Shown here piece by piece: positions 35,217-46,970 of a DNA stretch of 64,000 bases. The notes beneath the pieces were generated by a model. It saw nothing but the letters and a program-made list of their open reading frames with translations. It had not been told where the DNA came from and made no database searches. The position numbers and the translations under genes are program-made. The stretch comes from Ulva prolifera (Eukaryota > Chlorophyta > Ulvophyceae > Ulvales > Ulvaceae): positions 8,479,836 to 8,543,835 of the forward strand of contig CM041198.1 in assembly GCA_023078555.1 (NCBI GenBank), in the 5' to 3' direction. Position 1 is the stretch's first letter; each line of letters begins with the position of its first letter.

Positions 35217-36304
35217 TGTTCCTGCCGGATGTGTGCCGGAGGTTCATAGAATCTGGGACAGAAAGCAGAGATCACACACTTGATATTCCCACGATCACGC
35301 GTACAATATCACGAACAATATATGCAGGCGTGACACTGAAAGCATCCGCGCATGTCCAGTTGAGTCCAGATTTGACGTGTCTCGGGGTCGCCACACGCGT
35401 GCAGTGTTTGTAGATGCAGATGCATGGGTCAGCTGGCCAGGCCTCGCCACGCGAGCGCGCCACGCAGGGCGGGACTCTTGAGGCAACATATATCAGACTT
35501 CAGAGACCCTTTTTCACTGTTGCCAAAATCTTGCGGCCATGTCGCCTGATCAGTTACCGTGCGGGTGCACATGCCTGGTGCTTGGCTGCACATCTGTCTC
35601 GCACAACTCCTGATTAAAAGTCGCGCTACTGATGTCTATGCACATGTACTATCTGGCGTGATGTAATGCCTCCGGTCGGTCCTCAGGTCGCGGTGGTCGC
35701 TTGACGCCGGCGCAGGAGCTGATGGAGTCCGTGATGGCGCGCCGCAGCTTGCCTAGAGCAGCCTGAAACTATATCTACTGGATAGATAAGCTACTGCTGC
35801 TCCCTGCTTACTCAGAACGTCACCAAGCTGTGCAATTAAGGTGCGCATTGAATTTGCCATGCCTCCATTGAGCCGCTGATAGGCCCGGGCTGATGATTAT
35901 CCAATCTCATGCTATTACTGCAGCAGTTTCTCTGCCAAGATGATACAGAGTTCTACGCGAACTATGAAGCCCGGATTGTCTGAACGTGCCTGTGTCAGCG
36001 TTTAGGGTGTGCGTGCCAATTCTGATTTTTCAGTTGACATGGGATGTGGTGCAGGTGTTATGTTGCAACGATGGGCGCATGCAGTTTTCCATGCGAGACA
36101 TACAGCATCATCAATCAAGCAGACTTGTCCAAGATCAATCCAGGCCGGGCCAAAGATTCAAAATGTACCTGTATGTTTCAAGCAGTAATGATAAATGCTC
36201 ACCATTGAGCCTACATCTGCAAGTAACTTTGATCGAAGGTCTTCATTGTAAATATATCAGATTCCCTAATCATACAACATGATCCAAATTGAACTCCGGT
36301 TCGA
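35217..36304. other. Intergenic
   Basis: No supported coding region; AT-richer than the surrounding genes. It should contain the promoter of the plastid protein gene near 35220-35400. Confidence 0.4.
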
Positions 36305-36309
36305 TTACA
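36305..36309 (-). terminator. TGTAA polyadenylation motif, PSMA5 gene
   Basis: TGTAA on the minus strand 80 nt after the stop of the proteasome gene, in the place expected for a chlorophyte poly(A) signal. Confidence 0.5.
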
Positions 36310-36388
36310 CTTTGCGGGGCAAGACAGAGGGCTTGGTGCCTCTCAAAGAACATCATCCGATCAAACATACCGAGTAACATTCGCAGGG

Positions 36389-38067
<1,679 letters not shown>

Positions 38068-39926
38068 ATGGGCAACTTTATTGAAGCTGTTGGATCTGAA
38101 TTGCACAGAATGGGGCAGCATCATAGAGAGTTCTTCGGCCCAGTGGGCACGTTCACGTGCACTATTGCACTTCCGCTGATAGTTTACGGGCTAGCATTGG
38201 CATCAAATCGTTCACAATGCATGTCTATATATCCATTTTCGTATCCAGACTGGATTTCTGGAACGCGGCTGATGAGCTGGGACGGGATAGCGGTTGTGTA
38301 TGGGTGGTTCATCGGGCACGTTATATTGCACCTTGGAATGCCCGCGCAGAAACAGAAAGGTGTTGTAGAGCTGGATAATAGTCAATGGACCTATCGCATG
38401 AATGGTGCGCAGCATTCCGCTGTTGTCCTCCCTCAAGGTTCGCCACTGCGATCAACGTGTCAACAACCTAACATGGAATGGAATGCATGCAGGTTTCCAG
38501 AGCTTTGTCCTGATATACACCACGGTGTTGATCTTTACCTTTTTCATCCCGATCATTCCGTTGTCTTGGGCGGCAGATCATTTTCTCGAGCTCATATCAG
38601 GTGCTACCATCCTGGCAGTGTCCCTGTCAGTCGCTCTTTACGGCACTTCTCACATCCCGGGTAAAGTTCTGGCTCCAAGTGGAACCTCTGGCAATCCTGC
38701 CTACGACTTTTGGATGGGCAGAGAAATGAACCCACGGACATGGGTACTGGACTGGAAAGAGTTCTGTGAGCTGTACCCGGGGATGATGGGGTGGGCTATC
38801 CTGAACTTGGCGTTCGCACACAAGCAGCTGCAAGAGTTCGGCTACGTACGCTCTAATGATGCATACAGCGGTCACCAGATGGGCAGTGCCCCAGTGCAGC
38901 TGCGGCATGACCTGCACTGCAGTTCAGCTGGCTGCCAGCACGTGCACGTAACAGCCCTCTGATGACGTGCAGGTCTCCTTTCCAATGCTGATGATCAACG
39001 GGTTCCAGCTGCTGTATGTCCTCGACGCGCTCTGGCACGAGCGCAGCATCCTCACCACGATGGACATCACCAGTGAGGGCTTTGGCTTCATGCTGGCGTT
39101 TGGAGATCTCGTCTGGGTGCCGTTCACCTACTGCATACAGGCCAAGTTCATCTCCGAGTTCAATCCCGTGCGCCCCCCTCGACTCCTGCAACCCCGGGCC
39201 CATGCCGTGATGTCCTGCGACCGTCTGGTTTCGCGGCGTCAACAGGGCCGGTGGCGGTGCCCCCCCTTGACCGCCCAAAGCATCTGGCGCGTCATGGGCA
39301 GCAAGCACTGCTTGGACGTGCAAGTCACAGTAATGCAATTACCTCCCGCGCAACCTCCCTCTCGTGTGGCTGTGCCACCAGCGCCGCTTTACCATGTCCG
39401 AGCGCAGTTCTCAATTCCACGGTATCACAACACTGCGCTGGTAGAAGGCCTGTGCAGTGACACGCAAATCCTAACAAACACCCCCCCCCCACCCGACCAA
39501 CGCCGCGGCTGGCTGCAGGGCCTGACAGTCATCTACATGGTGATGGTGACGGGCATCACCCTCCTCGGCTACGAGGCCTTCCGCGGCGCCAACACCGAGA
39601 AGGACCGCTTCCGGCGCAACCCTGAGGACCCCCGCGTGAAGCACCTCGAGGCGATGGACACCGCCCGCGGTACGCAGCTCCTCGTGTCGGGCTGGTGGGG
39701 CTTCGCGCGGCACGTCAACTACAGCGGCGACTGGCTGATGGGCGTCGCGTGGTGCCTCACGACCGGCATGAACTGCATCGTGCCGTACTTCTACGCGGCC
39801 TACTTCTTCGTGCTGTTGGTGCACCGCACGGTGCGGGACGAGGAGGCGTGCCGGCGGAAGTACGGGAAGGACTGGGACGAGTACTGCAAGCGCGTGCCGT
39901 GGCGGTTCTGCAAGGACGTGTTCTGA
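38068..39926 (+). CDS. ERG24/FK: Delta(14)-sterol reductase
   Basis: A complete gene of four exons: 38068-38404, 38493-38845, 38973-39167 and 39519-39926 (430 residues; donors GTGCGC, GTACGC, GTGCGC). It is a multi-span ER membrane enzyme of the ERG4/ERG24 family, which reduces the C14-C15 double bond left after CYP51 demethylation, using NADPH. Signature 1 is visible as NPAYDFWMGREMNPR near residue 180, and signature 2 as LLVSGWWGFARHVNYSGD near 349. FQLLYVLDALWHERSILTTM and the end YFYAAYFFVLLVHR..VPWR favour the C14 reductase (plant FACKEL) over the C7 reductase. The start at 38068 (MGNFIEAVGSEL) is preferred because family similarity begins just after it; an in-frame ATG at 37879 would add 63 unrelated residues. 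Confidence 0.93.
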
Positions 39927-41884
39927 GCGCGCGGTGCGCTCGGCGGCGGCGGCTGCCTGCGCTGACGGGCGGCGTAGTCGTCAAGCTGCGGTGTGCGGAC
40001 GCCGCAGCGCTGGGGGCGGCGGCGTGGACTGGCGCTGAGGGTGGGGGGCTACCGGCAGTCTGGCGAGCGTGAGTCGTTGGCAGTGGAAGCCTTTGGCGGG
40101 GGTGCCTGCGGCGCCTTTCCTGAGTGATGCAGTGCGGCGTGAGGGCAGGCATGCAGCCACGGGCACATGGGCGCCTGTGGTTGCTTGTGGCGGGTGCCCG
40201 GTGGTGGGCCAGGGACGAGGATGGGGTGGGTGCATGTTTGAGGGGAGAGGCCATGTGGCGAGATACGAAGAGAGTGCATGACTTTTGGCCGTCGTGCAGG
40301 GGCGCGTGGGCAGCGATGGCAGGCTGAGCAGCTGCAGATGTAAACGATGAGGCTAATTGTTGTCGCTGTGAGTGCCATGCCTGTTTCTTGGAGGGCGTGG
40401 CTCTCCCTTTCGCAGCAGGCCCCCCTCTGCTGTGGCCACGAGGGATGTGTATGCCGGCTTGTGTTCAGGGTCTGTGTGCGCAAGATTCTGAGCCGTCGTG
40501 CGCTGGGAGGTCATAGGTCACTTCGATGCATGCACAAGTTTCACCAGGGAATCATCGACGAAATGTGAGCAAAACGATTTGGATCAGCTTCGGGTCGTTG
40601 GTCACAGCCTGCGGTTGTGTAGCGTGGCAAGATCGAGTCTGTGAGCCTGCCCTGCGCTGTAGTAGGTTGTGGTGTTCCGATGATGGCTGCAGCCAGCACC
40701 ACCTCTCTGCGACTTGAATGCTCAAAGGCATCGAATCGTTATGATGCAGAGATTAAAACTGTTGGCTAGAGCAGTGTTTGGGACCTGCAGCTCAATTCTT
40801 GAGGGTCATTCACTCACACGTTCCAACAAGCAAGTGTGCGTGAATCACGTCATTCAATCTGCACACATCTTGGGAAAACTGCCAAGCGGTTTCACAGGCA
40901 CCACTTGACAGTGAAACCAAATTTGTACCGATCAAGTATTAGACCTACAGCCAGAAGAGCTGCCATTGGCAGGGAAGCTACCTGGCAGGTGAGGCTGCAG
41001 GGCGCTCTGTCCCTTGATGCACGATGCCCAGGACGCCAACCAGACAGCATGCGTTTGTTGCCTGCTGGTGCCTCGTGTGGGCGAAGGCTGTGTGGACCAA
41101 ATCAATGTTTGTGGTCGCAGTGCAACTTGCCTGGATGCTCTGGTCGATCCACACAATGGCCCTAGCACTTGGCAATGTTCCCAACCACATAGCACTGGTG
41201 GACGCATGTGCCACCTGGCAGAATTAGCATGGCCTCGATCAAGCAGTCTGTCGACAGGCTCACTGCACATTGACATATGTTTTCTGTGAAGGAGAGGCCT
41301 GTACAAAACATGTATACTTTGATGATACCGCATCAGGTGCGTATCACAGTAGTTGCTGAGGTCCCGGGCCAGCTCTGGAGAATTCCACATAACAGGGAAT
41401 CCTGGGCAGTGGTGATTGTAGTGCGCATGCGTTCGAGGCGGGAACTTTTGGTCGCTATGTAATGCTATGCAATGCTATGTGATCTGATTCGATGGCTCAG
41501 GCCTGAGCATGGCAGAGCACGTGCACAGCCCCCCTTGCGCGGCAATTGTTAACGTGGCCAACAAGGCACGCCCGACAAAGTGAATCAAGACACCGTACCA
41601 TTACTGGAATCCTGGGAAGATGCACGAGCCCCTGAACTGGGTACAGGCTCGGGCTTCCGAACTCCCGCATCACTCGACATGACTGGCACAGACAAGGCTC
41701 TATGACCGTGTACTGCATCTGCGGCGCCACAGGCCCTCTCTTGCTCTATCTGGTTGTGATCTCTTTCTCTACCGAAGGCATCGCTCGACAACCGCGTCTG
41801 CGCGCCCCAGCCGCCCCTGACCCCGCAGTCCACCACAAGTCTCCGCAGTCTCCGCAGTCCAGCACAAGCGCCCGCTTGTGCAGC
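39927..41884. other. Convergent intergenic region; left end of tandem duplication unit 1
   Basis: From about 40050 the sequence is a diverged copy of 49410-51319 (for example GCATGCAGCCACGGGCACAT occurs in both). No frame is conserved between the two copies, so this is likely the 3' untranslated and flanking DNA of the GT25 gene. There is a TGTAA at about 40336. Confidence 0.6.
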
Positions 41885-44800
41885 TCACGGGCGATACTCT
41901 GCATCACTGAACGACATTGCCGGTGGCGGTGTACCCAACGGATGGCTCAGCTCAAACAGAGGGTTGCCGCATGTGCGGTTCCACGCCGCGTCAGGCCCGC
42001 CTCCACCTGCAGCCCCGCCCGCCAGACCCGCGAGGACCTCCTCCTCCGCCAGCATCAACTCCCTCACCGGGTGAACCAGCCGCTGCAGCGGCAGCCACAT
42101 CGGGCGTTCCTTCACTGCGCTGGGGTTGCCGCGGGGGGCCCCCGGCCGCGGGAACGCGTGTGAGTCCGCGCGGCCGCGGTCGCGCCGCTGCTGCGCCCTC
42201 ATGGCCATACGGTCTTTAAACGATTGGTGTGCCTGCATGCGGGCCTCGGCTCAAGAGGCTCGCCGTGCGTCTGCAAGGCAGCATCAAGGCAGCATCAAGG
42301 CAGCATCTGCCAGCGCTGCTGTGTGCTGTGTGCTTGTGGTCAGTGAACGCGCTTCCAGCGCCGCACGGCGGCAGCAGAAACCGCTGCAGCACGTGAGTGT
42401 GGGAATTTTTCAGGCCCTGTCTGCGTCAGGGCAGCTCTGAAAAGAAGAGGCAGTGGCAAAGGGCGCAGCCCAGCGACCTCTAGCACATATCCGCCCGCTC
42501 GTGAGGCCAAATGATGGGGTGTCGAGTCAAGTGCGGCCGCCATGTGCACCTGATTCTGCAGCAGTCAGGAGCGCGCAGCGTCGGACTGCACAACGCATGC
42601 AGCACGCCATGAAGCAAGCTGCGATAGAGGCGGTCTGGACATGTATCCTCCCAATGTGGAGGCGGAGGTGTGGCTCACCGTGGGAGGTGGGTCGGGGGGA
42701 GAGGTGCGCTGCGGCTCCGCGGGGGGCGGCACGTCGCGGGGCAGCTGCGTGACCGGCGGGGGCAGCATCGCGTACCCATGCATGCCGGCCTCCCGCACGG
42801 TCCGGAGGATCCCGTGGTCGACGGCGGCCCACGGGTTGGAGATGTTGCCCGCGTGTGAGAGCAGCGTGGCCGCGGCGGCGGAGCTGCGCAGGAGGTAGGC
42901 ATGCGTGCACATCGGCTCAATGGCTCGGTACAGCCTGCACGCGACACCCAGGCTCGGGCACTGGCCGCAGAAGAGCCCAGCCAAGAGAAAGAAACCAGAC
43001 CCTGCAGGGCCCCCTGATCCGTGGCCTCAAGACAGGTTGCTCCTAGCCGCAGCTGCTCTCGAAGCCACCCTTCACGCGCGTGTCTTTAGGGTGGTTCCGA
43101 AACTGTCATCAGGGTGGTTTCGAGGGTTGCTCTGGCTAGGGGCATTGATTGAAGAGCTGGGTTTGAGAAGCGCAGAGTGCAGGAGTGAAGCGGTGTGGCG
43201 CCCACCGTGAGGGACACAGGCAGGGGGCAACGCGTCCAGGCTGCAGCTGCAAAGCATGCTGCAGCTGGACGCCTTTTCGCTTCGCATGGCCCATGCACAT
43301 CAGACCTCGGCGCTGGTGTTTGGCACTGCTGCTACGCGGGCGTCGCAATGCATGCAGACAGCCCCAGAAGCAGCGCGGCCCCGGTCGCCCCATGAGGTGA
43401 TGCGCACAGGTGCCTGCAACTTGAATGCATGATCATCGGCCGCTGCATCGATGCGCACGAGTGCCTGCAATGCATGCCGGGCGGCGGAGCCAGACATGCA
43501 CATGCCTCGCACGCAATCACGGCCATGCGCTCGCCCTGGTGCCTCCCCCCCAGCCCCGCCGTTCCTTTCCATCACTCCAACCTCAGCCACACCCTGAACC
43601 TATTAGGGCATCCATTCTGGCCATTCTGCCTTGAGGTGGAGTCATGAGTGTGCTGAATGGGTGGTATTGTGTGTGACTTCGGAGCACTGCTCGTGGTTGC
43701 GACACGTGGTGGCATCGTGCGGCGCTCTGCCATGCAACGGCCGGAGCTCTCGCCCTGCATGCGGCATACGGCACTCGCGGTGCCTCACCTGTGTGCAACT
43801 CTCTGCGGCTGTTCAGCGTGCCGGTTCTCCTCGTAGCAGCTGCCGACCCACAGCACGTCCCAGTCAGCGGGCAGGCGCGCGAGGGCGCCGCGCAACGCCG
43901 CGGTGAAGCCCGCCTCGAGGTCGGCGTCGTCCTCCAGCACCAGCACCGGCGTGTCGCCGCCACGCGCGACGGCGTCTCGCCAGATGGCGCGGTGAGACGC
44001 GTAGCACGCGACTTCCCCGGCGCTGAGGACCTCATCTTTGTGGCGCACGTGCTGCCGCACCGCCTCCAGCTCTGCATGCATATGCATGCTGGCGGCCGTG
44101 GGTGTCGGGGTGGAGTGTATCTGAAGGCGTACCTCCTTGTAGTGTGTTGTTTGCATGTCAATGTGATCACTCGCGGGGCCCTTGGCCCCGCACATCAGCT
44201 CGGACTGGAGGCTGCGCACAGCTTTGCAACTAAAACAGGGTGCATCAGCCTGGTACCTTGGCTTGCTCCCAGAGCATCGGCCAGCGCCCAGAGGTACAAA
44301 CGGCCTGTGAGTGTCACACACACCACAGGCATGAGAATCTGCAGCGTACGCGTGGGCATGGCCGCTGTGATCACCAGTATACTACGCAGTGGTACTCCCC
44401 TGGCACCCACCTGCGTCGGACACGTTGCCATCGGCGGTGCCCTGCGAAGCGAAGGTCTCGGCTAGCCGATGGCGTTCCTGGACAAGCTCCTGCCGGATGG
44501 TCTGTACCTCTGGGCTGTCTGCCGAGAATGCAGGCCAGATGAGGGCAGGGATGCCGAGGCGCTGGAGCACTGCGCATATGTACTGCCTCCGGTCCTGGCG
44601 GCTGCCGACAGAGACGACATACGTGTCAAAAAGCAGGTCAGCGGAAGATGCTGTGATGGAGCTCGGGAGCTGTATCCTCTCGGGGCCTGTGCCTTGTTCC
44701 AGGGCATCAGGTGTGGCCTGGTCTGGTGCAGCTGCAGATTGTGAAGGAGGTAGAGACGTCGGGCGGAATGAGTCGCAGCTGCAGTCTGTGCTGGAATATG

Positions 44801-46545
44801 CTGTGGAGTACGCATCATGCCGATCTGGGCTGAAACGTCGTGCCGGCTTGGCAGATATGCCCCTGCTGTCATGGATGTCCTGCACATCGTCATCGTGGGT
44901 TACGTGTCGTTGCAAGGACAGAGCGAGGCCGGAGGTAGCACCCGGGCCGCGGGCAACAACCACTGGCAGGGGAACCGCACACCCATGCAACCCATGCAAC
45001 CACGCAGCACATGTATACATACCAACACAGCCATGCAACTGCACACGTCAGCACCTGCCCTGGCCGCAGCCGCAGCCGCAGCCGCTAGCGGCTACACCCC
45101 ATCACACTCGCACGCCCACCCCCACCCGGTCGGTGGGCCATTATGGTTTGTGGCTGCCTGCAGGCGCAAGTGTGTGGACGTGATGCCGGAATGCAGGTAG
45201 AAGTTATACCTACGTAGAATCTATTGTCAGGTGGCGCAGCTTTGCCTCGCATCAGACCGCAGCCAACGGGGGATGAGTCTGCTGCGAGCGGGCGCATTTT
45301 CAAAGGCGCGTTTGGCCAGTGGTCGCTGCGGTTGTTGGCTGTGTCGTTGCAGCGGGGCAATGCGGAAATGTATCGGAAGTCGGGGCTTGTCATCTCGCGT
45401 GAGCAAGGGCTGCGGGCCTGGAGGACCCGATCCTGCCGGGCTGAGGTGTGGGTGCGGTTGCAGTGGGATCGTTTGTGTATGTGTGTGTTGCTGTTCGAAT
45501 CAAGTTGATTCGGGACTGGAGGACGCGATCCTGCCGGACTGAGTTGTGAGTGCGGTTGTAGTGTTCGTGTGTGTGTGAGTGTATGTTGCATTTGATTCGG
45601 ATGAGATTCGGTTTCAGTGTTTGTTTTCTCCCGTTCACTCTTTTGTAAACAGTTGATTCGGATGAGATTCGGTTTTGCTGTTTGTCTTCTTCCGTTCACT
45701 CTTTTGTAAATGTAATTACCTAGTCACAAACACAAGGCTGGCTGGAACTGCAAATGTGCCGCAGAGCAAGACACACTGCAATACATATATTATGCATCAT
45801 TAATAATGCTTCAACATATTCTGCCTTCGCAGCGACTCACTGGGCATCATTCTCGTCGAGACTTGCGTAGAAATTCGTGATCGTACGTTTTGCCACCTTC
45901 CTAGCTAGGAATGTATATATGTATTGAAATGTATATATGTATCTATAGCAGGCTCGTCGTCAACTGCACATGTCACGTCGGTGCAACCGAATTTCCGATG
46001 CCTCGCTCATCGTTAACGCTCAATCGCGCTACTCGACAACAAAATGACAGGCAACTTCACGGCGATGTAACGAGCGGCCAACTACAAATTCCTTGTGTCC
46101 CGTCCGGCAGCTGACGACCTGTCAACGAAAGAATTGACTGTCTATCCCGGTCGCTTCCAAAACGACAGCGCCAAAATAGCAGGAAGAACATTGCGCGTCC
46201 CATCCCTGCGGGGCTCGTAACGGCTCTTTACATTTTCAACGGCATGCTCCTCATGCGCAGCATGCCACTCGTGTTCGATGTATGCGCATGCCATTGTATG
46301 GATTGTCAACGGCAAGGCATGCACAACCCTCGCACCTGCGCTGTGTTACTGTTGGCATGTTCGTCTCGGGTGATGAGGCGCCCTCCCCTTTCTTTGTTGA
46401 CAGCAGCGAGCGCACGAGGAGCGCGAATCGATACAAGAAAGGACACGCAGCAAACTGCGACAAGAAGCCACACCAACGCGGCTCGGCTCTTGAACACTGA
46501 GAAAAAGTTTGCAGACTGCTGTTTGATTACAGCCTGTGAACGCAT
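41885..46545 (-). CDS. GT25-family glycosyltransferase, copy 1
   Basis: A complete five-exon gene: 46545-46336, 44879-44411, 44071-43789, 42934-42679 and 42232-41885; 521 residues, all joins in phase. Exon 1 is a type II signal anchor (AALVWLLVAVCCVSFLVSI after a short basic tail), placing the catalytic part in the Golgi or ER lumen. A Ser/Pro-rich stem follows. The GT25 fold starts with FDTYVVSVGSRQDRR near residue 154, then GEVACYASHRAIWRDAV, LVLEDDADLEAGF with the metal-binding acidic cluster near 270, and DWDVLWVGSC. Exon 4 has HAYLLRSSAAAATLL. The tail is basic and ends MSFSDAEYRP. GT25 includes collagen galactosyltransferases and lipopolysaccharide enzymes; acceptor unknown. Intron 1 is 1456 bp against 192 bp in copy 2. 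Confidence 0.92.
42278..42312. repeat. Three-unit tandem repeat in intron 4 of GT25 copy 1
   Basis: AAGGCAGCATC is repeated about three times (GGCAGCATCAA units). The matching part of copy 2 near 51715 has one unit. Confidence 0.8.
45270..46240. mobile_element. Insertion of about 1 kb in intron 1 of GT25 copy 1, with family R repeats
   Basis: Absent from copy 2, where CCTCGCATCA runs straight into the sequence matching 46240 onward. It contains a family R copy starting TCTCGCGTGAGCAAGGGCTG (45393) and two tandem 61-bp 3' ends, each with GATTCGGATGAGATTCGGTT and ending CTCTTTTGTAA (45618-45647 and 45680-45710). The rest, 45712-46240, is AT-richer and unassigned. The insert carries no coding frame of note. 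Confidence 0.65.
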
Positions 46546-46570
46546 TTATCTCAGATTCGGGACAGCCGGC

Positions 46571-46777
46571 TCTCGTGAGCAAGGGTTGCGGTATGATGCG
46601 GGCCTAGCTATCCTTTCTAGGATGCACGCCTATGGATGACCCGATCCAACCGGACGTCCGATCGACTGAGGTGTGGGCGCAGCTGTTGTGTTGTGTGGCC
46701 GTGTGTATGTGGCTGTTGATTCAGATGAGATGCTTGTAAATAGTGTTTGTCTTCTCCCGTTCACTCTTTTGTCACGA
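46571..46777. mobile_element. SINE-like family R insertion next to the GT25 copy 1 start codon
   Basis: A 207-bp insert beginning TCTCGTGAGCAAGGGTTGCG and ending with the shared 3' block GTCTTCTCCCGTTCACTCTT. It is flanked by 23-bp direct repeats of the type ATCTCAGATnCGnGACAGCC (46548-46570 and 46778-46800, two mismatches). GT25 copy 2 has one such segment and no insert. Its left flank begins 3 bp upstream of the start codon of the minus-strand gene, so the insert separates that ATG from its old leader or promoter. It has no coding capacity. Confidence 0.8.
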
Positions 46778-46970
46778 ATCTCAGATACGCGACAGCCGGC
46801 GCCGCGGTGTTGACGTCCGTGATCGCGAGCTTCCTTACCCTCGATTTAAATTGGTGGCCATACGTAATGCGCCTAGAACGGAACACCTAACAGCTGTTTC
46901 ATAAATATCTCGTGACTGCATTCGTGTGGGATGGGCGTCGCGCGAAAGGTACAGGAAGACTTTTCCTGGG

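Larger units (their letters stand above)
40050..46970. repeat. Tandem segmental duplication, unit 1
   Basis: Direct-orientation partner of 49410-54760. It includes a whole GT25 gene plus about 1.8 kb of 3' flank and about 0.4 kb of 5' flank. It is longer than unit 2 mainly because of insertions in intron 1 and just upstream of the start codon. The 5' limit is seen by comparing GCATTCGTGTGGGATGGGCG at 46918-46937 and 54714-54733. Confidence 0.88.

Noticed and set aside
38853-39338. A 161-codon minus-strand frame across the sterol reductase exon 3
   Set aside because: The plus-strand exon has clear family signatures and correct splice sites; the reverse frame has none.
40932-41390. A 152-codon minus-strand frame in the 3' flank of GT25 copy 1
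   Set aside because: The duplicated counterpart (50.3-51.0 kb) is similar in DNA but does not keep the frame, so the region is not under coding constraint.
42540-43050. Plus-strand frames across GT25 exon 4
   Set aside because: Antisense shadows of the coding exon, as shown by the conserved splice sites and protein similarity on the minus strand in both copies.
45470-45510. Possible pol III B box (TGTTCGAATCAA) in the family R insert
   Set aside because: A single imperfect match without a convincing A box at the right distance is not enough to call a tRNA-derived element.
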